Positions 1 through 9,321 of a stretch of 25,624 nucleotides of DNA are shown here, piece by piece. The notes beneath the pieces are model-generated. The model made no database searches, had not been told where the DNA came from, and saw only the letters and a list, made by a program, of their open reading frames with translations. The DNA comes from Chromera velia. Taxonomy: Eukaryota > Sar > Chromeraceae. The stretch spans positions 1 to 25,624 of the forward strand of contig JAHBMJ010001859.1 in assembly GCA_018398765.1 (NCBI GenBank), written 5' to 3'. Numbering within the stretch: position 1 is the stretch's first letter; each line of letters starts with the position of its first letter. A program made the position numbers and the translations under genes.

Positions 1-642
1 GATGTCGATTTATAGCAGAGGACAGAAAGTGGGGTTCCGTTAGAAATTCTAGCAGCGCTTCGCGATGTGGTCCTGCTTCTTCTCCTTGCAGGTACAGGAC
101 ACCAAAGGGATGGCCAAGTCGAGGGCGTACAAATTGAGGTTTGAGTTGATGGCTTGCAGGTGTGGGCTCCAGTAGTATGCGTGCAGATGATCACAGCGTT
201 CTGGTTTCCTCTGGGTAAACCTTCTCTAGGCGAAGAAGGTGGTCTGCGTTGCTTGCAGAATAGTTGTTGTTCAGCAGAGAAGGTTGGTCTCCGTTCGCTT
301 AGCTCTTTGATCTTGTTGATCTCGAGCTAGGCGTCACCACGTGTTAAGGCCTACTTAGAGGGGTTGGCGCTAGTAAGTGCTTGCAGAGGTTCAAGGGTCT
401 TCAGGGCTTGATGTCGCTGGAGCGATTCAGGTCGATCCTTAGTGACAGACTCGATCGATGTCAGGAGCATGGAGCTTTCTTGCGATTCAGTGATCAATCT
501 GATTTCATAGTAGTCTTCCAGAAAGTCTTTCGGAAGTCTTTCATATGATTTCGATCGAAATGCGACAGGCCAAAATCTGTATAGTACAGGACGTTAACGT
601 CCCGTCTCTTTTCTTGTTGATCCTTAAAAAGGCAGGTAGCGA

Positions 643-703
643 GGATTGAACCTATGATCTTCTGTTTGTTAATGTTGTATATTAACCACTAGGTCATGAA
701 CGT
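643..703 (-). other. tRNA-like fragment with pol III A- and B-box motifs
   Basis: On the minus strand, 696-682 reads TGACCTAGTGGTTAA, which resembles a tRNA A box. Positions 652-643 read GGTTCAATCC, which fits the B-box consensus. The boxes start 44 bases apart, as in tRNA genes. The acceptor and T stems do not pair properly, so this is not a functional tRNA. A tRNA pseudogene or the head of a tRNA-derived SINE is more likely. Confidence 0.4.
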
Positions 704-1135
704 AAGCGACACACACCATTTTCTTTTGCTTAGCACTATTTTCGATTAAGTCAATTTATTTAATTCTCATTTTCTTTCTAGTCACGCTTTGATAGCGTAT
801 AGCATCATATAGATCGAGAAAATCTAATAGTTGTAGTAATAGTTAATAAAACTAGCGCTCCAGAGTCCAGCTAGGGTTAAGCCGCATCCTTTAACTGAGT
901 CTAACTAATGGTGCAATTCAATATTTCAGTTGCATAACTTGTTATCAGATGCATAATAATATACTTGTAATATAGTCAGTTAAGTTAAACATGTTTTGAC
1001 ATGTTTAATATATTTTTACCTATCAATTAACGTACTAATTAATCAATTATTAGGATAGGATAGGATTTTATGTTCCGGGAATCCCCGCGGTTCACTGCAA
1101 GGTATCGCTAGAGGTATCGGCTTGCACCGATTATG

Positions 1136-1179
1136 ATCAATCAATCAATCACTCAATCACCTAGTCAATCACTCAATTA
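1136..1179. repeat. Degenerate AATC tandem repeat
   Basis: Repeats of TCAA/AATC with scattered changes (AATCAATCAATCACTCAATC and similar) run across about 44 bases. It is a simple-sequence tract with no visible coding role. Confidence 0.7.
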
Positions 1180-1742
1180 CTGCACTCGATAAACCAGTCA
1201 ATGAATCGTGTTTACAAACTAGGGTTACAAAATGCAAAGCCGCAATTAAGTTAAACCAGGAGTTAAGCGAGACGTAGGAAAGATAATTAAAAGGCATAAG
1301 ATTAAATTCAATTTAGAATGCAATTCCAGGAAGCCGTAAACGGACAATATACCACTCTAGGTAATTTGCAGAGCACGTCTCGTTTGAACTTTGAAAAGCA
1401 CCTTCGAGCAGCGAATCAAGCTCAAGAATTTGGTTTATGCCGCAAATTATGCGCTACAGCACATATTCAGAAACGAAGCCTGCGGGCCAGAGGCTTTGCA
1501 CCCTCGATCGGCCCATCCTTAAATATGTGAGTGGAGGGACGAAGCAGGTACCCAAATTTCTTCCCCTTGATGTTCTCCATCGCCATCTCCAGATTAGCAG
1601 CGGTTTTCCTTGCTCGTGGCATTCTTTCATCGTCGATCACGGCGTGAGTTGAAGGGCAGACGGTCCTCGGCCAAGATGAACCGAAAATTCATTGAGTGAG
1701 CTACACATACACTGGGTTGGCTGGGTTGGGGGGTTGATTCAT

Positions 1743-4064
1743 TCATACTGTGGGGGGCCTTGCTCGCAGACTCGGAGTCGCATTGCGAAATGGGCGATCA
1801 AAGTCCGTCCGACAGACAGGCAGTGTCGGACACCTGCCTCTTGGACTGCAGCAGTGAGGTAGAACAACAATGGGGAGAACAACAATGAACGGTGGACAGC
1901 AGAGCAGCCAACCAGCAGGCAAGGAAATCAGAGAAAGACTAATACCACACCAGCTCCGTATCTCCCTCCTGTCCTGTCTGATAAGGCATCCCAAGACCAG
2001 ACATTTCAAGAGAGTTGCAAGCAATCCATCAATCAATTTGTAAGAACAGAACCCAACCCTAGCTGTCTGGAGTTTCTCCTGCTGTACTTCTGCCTCCCTC
2101 TCTTTTTCCACTGCCCCCTGACTCTCTCCACTGAGCGCTACCGAATCGGCAGGCTCTTTCAACCCAGACATCCAGGCCGAAAGTCTCTTCATGCTCCACT
2201 CCCCCCTTCCTTTCCATCACCAACTCATTTCCATTTCAAAGCACACGGTCAGTTAGAATCAAGCGAATTAAGAAAGTGACCGACAGAGCACCAGCAAGAA
2301 GGACTGAAGGAAACAAAAACGAAAAGCAAAGCCAAATGGAGAGAAAAAACGGGTGAAACCAAGACACAAAAAAGAATCTCATGGCAGACATTGAAACTCA
2401 CAGGCAGCCCTACAACTCCCTTCGCATTCCCCCCTTTTCAAAAAAAAGAAAAACACGATCGATCGACGCCCTACCGCACCCCGGCCCGACGCACTTCATC
2501 TCATTTTTTCTTGAAACGTTTTGCAGCAGAAAAAAAAAAAGGAACATCATCGTCTACCACCGGAGAACATTCAAACCACTTTGCAACCACGCAGGCTGAC
2601 CATCAGGGTGACCCTATGTACACCTTCCTCCTTTTTTTCCTGCCCTCCTCCTTTTATTCCCCATTCTTCTTTCATTGCTTACAACCTTTGCAACGTCAGG
2701 CCTGCCTCTCCCCCCTGCTGGGTTGGCGTGTGGGAACTCTCCCCTTTTCACTCGATGAAACAATTGACCGGTCCGTCGGTCAATGAGTCAATAAATAAGG
2801 AATCGAACGAAATCAAAAAAAACGACAACCAGCAGAATGAAGACACAGCGCCAGCTCGACCCCTTCTCCTGCTTACCTTCAGTCAACCAAATCCAACGAA
2901 AAGGAGCTAATTGCACAGGGTGGCAGAGACACCGATAAGATCATGACCAGAAAGGAGAAGCGGAAAAAAAGACCGGGCAAATCGCCTCATTTTTTCGCAA
3001 AACGGAAAAGAGACTTCACAGCGAACAGACGCAGTTGAAAGTGTAAAGAAACAGTCTGGCCAATCCAAGAGAAGAGTCCAACAGACCGGCCAAGTACCCA
3101 GCCCTTCCCTTCTGTTTGTCTCCCGACGCTGCCGATACACAGGCATGACGTAGAGTGATACCATGGTGGAGGTGAGTTCGGACTTCGTTTCTATTTTCTT
3201 TTACATGAAGGGGGGCGCTAGACGGACAGTCACTCTCTCATGGATCACCATCAAAAAATAGTAGTCAGACGAAATTAGTGGACATGCACACGAACGAAGA
3301 CGGGTTTCACACATGATGAGACATGCAGACACGAACAGGGAGTGCAAAGTAGACGCCTGGATAGGATTGAGGGGGACCGAGAGAGGGAGGGAGGGAGATG
3401 TAAGGGGGAAGACGTGCACCACAGGCATTCGAGTCGAGTCTAAACAAAACAAAGGAAACCCAGAAGGAGGGCCCCAGCTGTCCAGACGGACTGACGGCCC
3501 CTCGGTTCCACTCAAAAAAGAGAAGGGTCGGGGGAACAACCACCAAAAGAGATTCGACACTCTACGCGCCTTATCATAAACACCATCGCCTTCATTAACT
3601 ACTCAATCTGTTGCGCCCCTTCCCTTCTTTCTACTTCTTCTTCTCTCTTCAGGCCCATCCCCCCTATGCGATGGGATGTTACTGACCACAAGAGTTCTTC
3701 TTCATTTGCTGACCACAGGCCTACACTGCTACAGACACGTGGCTGCTTCATCTGACAGCCAACCTCCTTCCCTTGTTCTGAGAAATGGAAACTGACTGAC
3801 AGAGTCAGCGAAGCAAAGCCTTTCCCGACAGGCAGAAAGATGACATACAGGGACAGGTCGGTCTCTCTCTGCATGAGTTTGATCGGCTGTCCGTTCTCTG
3901 AAAAGGAAGAAGGAAAAGACGCATGGCAACGGGAGAATTTCTATTTCCTCTCCTGTCTGCTCCATTTCAGATCATTTTTCTTTTTTTACTGCCAATCGAG
4001 CCGATGAATTCTTGATTTCGCCTGTCTGTGTCCCCTCTGCAGCAGCTCAAAGTTTGTCCTCATC
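1743..4064. other. Mixed low-complexity region without a supported gene
   Basis: Several frames of 70-150 codons exist on both strands, but none shows a recognisable domain, and none can be extended across phase-consistent splice sites. Composition alternates between purine-rich (about 2900-3560) and pyrimidine-rich (about 2600-2750 and 3600-3660) on the plus strand. The part next to 4065 probably includes the 3' UTR of the minus-strand gene. A small unrecognised gene cannot be excluded. Confidence 0.5.
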
Positions 4065-4317
4065 TTAGTTGGTGACTCCGTTCAGCTGCAGGGACGAAGG
4101 CTCGCTTTCGGGAGGTGTGACGTCGTCCTCGCTGTTGTGTGCAGTCGTGGTCCTGCAAAGAGAAAGAAGAAAAGACAGAAAAAGGGGGGGAGGGGAGAGG
4201 AGGGAAGAGGCTTCGATGCCTGGACAGAAGCTTCTTGCATCGCTTTTTTGCTTGACTACTTTTGTAAGTGCATGCACGCTCATCTACACATGAAAACCTG
4301 CCGACTTTCCGCCATCT

Positions 4318-4351
<34 letters not shown>

Positions 4352-7300
4352 TCATCCTGCGGATTTCCGCCTGTCTGCGCCCTCACCTGGCTCTCCTCCC
4401 CCTCCCTCATCTTTCTCTCGGTCTGTCCCTTCCTCTCCGCTCTACGGTTTCCTATGGAAAGACCTAGCGCCGAGCCGCAGCAATAGACAGAGGAGAAACC
4501 AGAATGCCCTTTCATGTCCACCCACCTACCCACCCTCCCCCCTGACCTCCTGTAAATAGGGTTGGGCATTTTTTCCTTCAGCCCTCCAGGTCCCCCCATC
4601 CCCCCTCCAACTCCTCCAAGGGAGGGCACTCCAGGCGCCCCTCCTCCCATCATTCCGGGAACATATTTCCGCAAGTCAATGTCTGTCATCATCGGACCGC
4701 TCCTTGCTCTGATCGGCTGTGCTTGAGGTAGCCCCCCCATCCTCAACACTTTCCGAGTCGCATCCGAGTCCCCCTCCGCTCCCCTCGCGTGCTCAGCCAA
4801 CGAGGGAAGGAAGCCCGAAGAGGCCCCAGCTGGAGGAAGTCCGTTGACAGACAGAGGGGAGTCGCCCCCGAAATTCCAGGGAGACGGCGAGGGGGCAAAC
4901 TCGCTCTGACTCGAGGCGTTGGGCTGTCCCTTGGAGGGACCGACTGCACGCACGTACGGACATCCAGAGAGAAAAAGGGGAGGGGAGGCAAAGCGAAAAT
5001 GCAGGCATGCGAGTACGCAGACACATGAATCCGTTCTCGTCACACCGTTGCGGCAATCAGATAAGATTAGATGCAAGAAGTGATCTATCAAGAGTTTATG
5101 AGAGGCAGGTCATCTGGTTTCTTTCTTTTTCCTTTCATGACAGACTATATGTTTCTTCTTCTCCCTGTTTTTCTTCATGTACACGACGGACAAAAAGACA
5201 GCCAGGCAGACAGATCGAGAGAGAGAGGGAGAGGGATAGAGAGAGAGAGACTGTACATGCATGCTGGGCTTCTGCTGACCTCCCCATGCAAAGTTTCGGC
5301 GAAAGAAGTCCGTCGCATTGCTGCTTGTCTGAGTCCCCACAGAGATGCCCGTGAGGGGCTTCCTCGAAGTCCCGTGACGCCAGAGAGAGAGACCGGGTTG
5401 GGGGAGGGCCAACAGGGCAGAGGAGTCAATCTCGAAATCAACCGACAGAACCCGATCTGCATGGAAATTTGCTTCATGTTTCTTCTCGATCTTGCTGTAT
5501 TGATTTGTGTACGGATGAATGAGTACGGAGGTGGAAGGGCAGGGCACGCAACCACACAGCTGGGGAACATTCATTCATTCATGTTCCATTCCAAGTCCCG
5601 GGCTTCTTTTCCTGTCGAAAAGAAGGACGGGGAAACGGCACCAGTGTGGCAGACTAGTCGGTAGCGTGAGTCGGTGAGGACGAGTTGAGAGAACCCAGTG
5701 TCAGAAAGGCGGAAGAGGGAAGCGAGACTGGAGGGGATCCAGGTGTTAATTAGGTTCTGTTACTTGACTCCTTACATGCCTGCCGCTCTGCCTGCCTTCC
5801 CAACTCACCGATGCACCAGGCGACTGCTTCCTCAGTTCTCGGCCCGACTTCCTTTTCGATTCGCTTCCTCTGCTCCTCTTCTTCTCCTTTCAGACGATCA
5901 TGTTCGGAAGAGAGATGGTCTTTGCACTGCACACCCAGACAGACATACATACACACGTGCACGCGTGAACGCAGGCACACAGCACGCACACACACACACA
6001 CAGTCTCTCTCTCTCTCTCACACACACACACACTCTCTCACACACACGCACGCACGCATGCGCACAAGCTACAGCAGTTGAACACACACACAAAAAGGCA
6101 AAAATGGGAAAATCGGGCGGCATGATAGAAAGGAGTTGACGGGATGTACAACCATCTGCCCTAGCTCCTTCCCCTTTCTTGACCCTGTGTGTTCGTCTCT
6201 CCCCTCTGACCTCTTTCATCAGCGCCTGGTGTTCTGCTTCTTGCTCCTTCCTGCAGGGTGAGGGTCGATTTGTGGGAAAAGGCAAGAGAGGAAACAAGAC
6301 ATCGTGAGGGGACGGAAGAAGCAAGGAAGCAGTTGGACAGGAGGATGCGCAAAACCGGAGAACACTTTGAAGTGACAGGAGAGGGAAGCTGCGAGACGGC
6401 CTCCGGACAGAGAAAAGAGAAGACAGATGAGCAGAAAAAGAGAGCAGCCCTTTCGAATTTCTTTCTTCCCCTTGGTTGCCTGACCTGAACGCATCTGCAT
6501 CCCTCTCTGCCTCCTCCCTTGCCTTCTGAATAAGCTCTGCCCGGTTGTCGTACGCTTTTCTGAGAATCCCCTGAGCCTCCCGGTTGGCCTCGTCAAGCAT
6601 TCTTTCAAGAACGCCGGGGTCAATTGAGGGCACTCCAACGACAGCGGGGGCGGTTGAAGTCTTCCTCCGAAGAGAAAACCGTCTCCGCGTGTCTCTTTTC
6701 CCACCCTCTTTCTCAGCCTCAACTGAAGAAGACCGTTGGGAGTCTCCTGCTGCCCCCGCACCACCCACTGATGCAGTCGTGGCGTGAGAATCTTGAAGAG
6801 CCCCGGTGGCAGTGATAAGGGGACGAGGAAGGGAGCCGTCTCGTGGGCGTTGGGTGTCCGTTTCGGCCGGTGCCTCAATGTGCTTTCTCCCGCAGGAGAA
6901 GAGACGGGCGAACCCGTTCGGCCGTCTCTTCGGTTTCTCTTGTACTTTCATTTTCCCCACCACAGGAGGAGCACGGCCGGGCTTGGTTTCGGCTGCTGTG
7001 GCGGCAGCGGGACCTGCAGTGGCGGCAGGGGCGGTGGAAGGACCCGGGAAAGAGGGGGTGGGGGACTTGACATCAGGCGGCGCTACGGGGAGAAGCACCG
7101 TGCCTGAAGGCTGACGGAAACTATGAACTGCATTGGAGGAGCCCGAAGGCTTTCGTCTGAATTCATTTGAGGATGCTCCGCTCTTCATACGATCAAAATC
7201 TGGCACAAGGAGCTCTCCCCTGCCAGGCGCTTCGAGAGACTGCCCGATCGGTCGGATGCCCCCGCTTGCCTGTCTTCCAAAACTGCTACTTCTCTCTCTC

Positions 7301-8025
7301 TGAAAGAAGAGCTGTCCGGATGGAGCACTGGGTTTTCTGAAAGTCTGTGAGAGAAATTCTTTGTGTGAAGTGCCAATGGTGTCGGACTCAAAGCGCTTGA
7401 TGCGCTGGCTATCATATTCTTCTTGGGAAGCGTCACATCGCACGTCTCGTTTAGTGTCGGGATCAAACATGATCGCATCCGAGTGAAGCCTCGGCACACC
7501 CGAGGACTGTCGGTCAACTTGCATTGCGCGTTCTTCTGTTTCGGTTGTCCGTCCCTTTAGTGTCCCCTGCACCAGTTCCCTTGCCTCAGCAAATCGACTC
7601 GATCTGTCGAAAAACTTTGAATAGCTGGGACAGCGGAACAGGTCCTGGCTGAACGTCAAGAAATCGCTTCGGATCGTCTCGCGCTCCAAAGCTTTTCCAC
7701 AACACTTCTAAGCTGACAATGACACAAGCACGGGTGCCAAACCGCTCTACACAGAGCGATATGTCGAGTCGCTTGAGACGCCAAACTGAAAAAGGAAAGG
7801 ATACCTGCAAGAAAAGTCTCAAATTTTGTCCGAAATTCGCCAACCTGCAATAACCTGCATGGGGCTTTTACCCCATGCAGGCTTTGCCCGCGGGGTGGGC
7901 AGGTTCTGCATGACCCATCCTCCCTCATGAGAAAAGCCATGGCCCGGAAAGCGTAGCACTTACAAAGAGTTGAGGTGGGAGAATCTGCGATTGAAAAACT
8001 GCATGACGCACGCAATTTTCATCAT
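4065..8025 (-). CDS. Multi-exon coiled-coil protein with a V-ATPase subunit G-like segment
   Basis: My exon model on the minus strand is 8025-7964, 7844-7805, 7707-6485, 6250-6211, 5926-5809, 5727-5682, 5494-5280, 4943-4547 and 4152-4065 (stop TAA). All phases agree and give 742 residues. Residues 400-494 are a charged helix (starts VLERMLDEANREAQ, continues KAREEAERDADAF). Its length and pattern match V-ATPase subunit G, the peripheral-stalk subunit of the proton pump, which is normally a protein of only about 110-120 residues. The N-terminal 400 residues are disordered, Ser/Pro/Ala-rich, with repeated basic-Ser motifs (residues 157-161, 177-182, 217-222, 231-235, 375-379, 381-385). The C-terminus is Gly/Pro-rich and contains SVGTQT, resembling a dynein light-chain binding motif. 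Exons 1-5 are well supported; exon 6 and its weak donor (GTCCTC) are not. If exon 6 is not spliced, the protein stops at TAG 5656-5654 (518 residues) and 5494-4065 may be a second gene. The start is the first in-frame ATG of exon 1. DivIVA-like or generic coiled coil are alternatives. Confidence 0.6.
4319..4349. repeat. (CA)n microsatellite
   Basis: An uninterrupted CA dinucleotide run of about 31 bases. It lies inside the last intron (4546-4153) of the minus-strand coiled-coil gene. Confidence 0.95.
5982..6062. repeat. Compound (CA)n/(CT)n microsatellite
   Basis: Alternating CA and CT runs followed by a CGCA-type tract cover about 80 bases. They lie in the intron between exons 4 and 5 (6210-5927) of the minus-strand coiled-coil gene. 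Confidence 0.9.
7854..7881. repeat. Perfect hairpin inside intron 1 of the minus-strand gene
   Basis: The 11-base arm CCTGCATGGGG (7854-7864) and its exact reverse complement (7871-7881) flank a 6-base loop. The hairpin sits just upstream, in transcript sense, of the TTATTGCAG acceptor at 7845. The same intron carries a GGCCCGGAAAGCG motif (7940-7952) that recurs at the right end of the window. Confidence 0.8.
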
Positions 8026-8407
8026 TGCCCCGGAAATATCGCTGAGAGGGCACTTAACAAAACTCGAGCACTTCCGACTCCAGTTAATTCCGAGTCTAAA
8101 GTTAATTTCGCTTTCCGGGCCATTCGCACGGAGTGCGTCAGATGGACATGCACTCCCACTGACCGAGAACTGTATTCTGCATGTCAAAAGACCGAGCTAT
8201 AACAGGTGACCTCCCTTTGATGATGTTGATGTTCTTTGCCTCCCTCTGCAGACTTGGCAACGAAAGCAAAGATCTTGCCGTGTAGTCCATGCATGGTGAC
8301 CAGCAGTGCATCCGTCAGGAAGCCGCATTTCGTCGAAGTTCTCTCTTTCAATTGAGTAAAGACCTCCCACCAAAATTGCGTTATAGAGGGTAGAAGGAGT
8401 GAACAAG
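8026..8407. promoter_or_regulatory. Divergent promoter region between two head-to-head genes
   Basis: This 382-base stretch separates the proposed ATG of the minus-strand coiled-coil gene (8025) from the ATG of the plus-strand MYST acetyltransferase (8408). It must carry the 5' UTRs and core promoters of both genes unless either has further upstream exons. I see no clear TATA box or repeated operator. Positions 8109-8123 hold an inverted copy of the GGCCCGGAAAGCG motif found at 7940-7952. Confidence 0.4.
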
Positions 8408-9133
8408 ATGGCCGGGAAAGCCGCAGCTTCCGGTGCCCTTCGCACGTACACCGAGAAAGTCAGTCATCAAATGAGAGAGGAGGCCAATGCATTGTGTCAG
8501 ATAGTCGGTCAAAAAGCGGAAAAAGGGACTCTTCATCTTTCAAATTCTCAGTCCGATTGGGGATGCACGTCTTTGAGCAGACAGACGGTGTGGGGATGTA
8601 GGAGGGGAAGGGATGGGGTGGGGTGGACAGACAGAGAGACTAGTGGGGTGGCGATCGAATTTTCATTTTGAATACAGGTGTATGGGACTCTGTCTGATCC
8701 ACCTGTCGTTCCCTCCAAAACTCACCTGAACGCCTTCCAGAGTTATTTTCGCTTTTTTCGTACTCACCGAAAAGGTTTCATACGTGTTTTTGTTTTGTCC
8801 CGCGGCGGCAAAAAAAAGATTTCATGAAGCGCTTCGAAAGAAAACGGGCTGAACCTCGATACATTTTAGCGCCAGAATCAGACTGTTCTGCATCAGTCAC
8901 CAATGTGTGAATTTGAAGCAGCAAACCAACCAACCTACCTGTTTGCAGTACCCCCATGCGCTGCCTGAGAAGAGCCGGATATGGGGACGGTCGGAGGGAG
9001 TATGGAGGAGAGCTCTAATTATTTCCTGCAGGTGCGTTGGTTTGTTTTGGCATGGAACAGCCTTTTTTTTTCGTCCCTTGGTTTTTTCTATCTGTCTGTC
9101 TTCCTTTCTTTTCCTTTGTTTCTTTTCTTTCCC

Positions 9134-9165
<32 letters not shown>

Positions 9166-9170
9166 TCCTT

Positions 9171-9209
<39 letters not shown>

Positions 9210-9290
9210 CCCTTCCTTCCTTCCTTCCTTCCTTTCTTTCTTTCTTTCTTTTCTTTCTTTTTTTTCTTTCTTTCTTTCTTTCTTTCTTTC

Positions 9291-9321
<31 letters not shown>

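Larger units (their letters stand above)
1..1742. other. AT-rich region without a supported gene
   Basis: No reading frame here looks like a gene. The frames that exist are short (71 codons or fewer) and have no splice-site-supported continuation. The stretch is AT-rich from about 700 to 1320 and holds a tRNA-like fragment (643-703) and a degenerate AATC tandem repeat (1136-1179), annotated separately. It could be intergenic DNA or decayed mobile-element sequence. Confidence 0.6.

Noticed and set aside
1743-2192. 149-codon minus-strand frame with ATG at 2192 (MKRLSAWMSGLKEPADS)
   Set aside because: No recognisable domain. The second half is hydrophobic/Cys-rich low-complexity sequence, and there is no supported splice continuation.
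5175-5570. Alternative minus-strand frame over exon 7 (ARSRRNMKQISMQIGF)
   Set aside because: It would fit exon 5 phase directly, but leads to a stop in exon 8. The other frame joins exons 8 and 9 cleanly to a terminal TAA.
8225-8400. Minus-strand open frame reading plausibly as protein (FLTDALLVTMHGLHGKIFAF)
   Set aside because: It lies between the two start codons, has no donor in a phase compatible with the next exon, and overlaps the likely shared promoter. It could still be an upstream exon.
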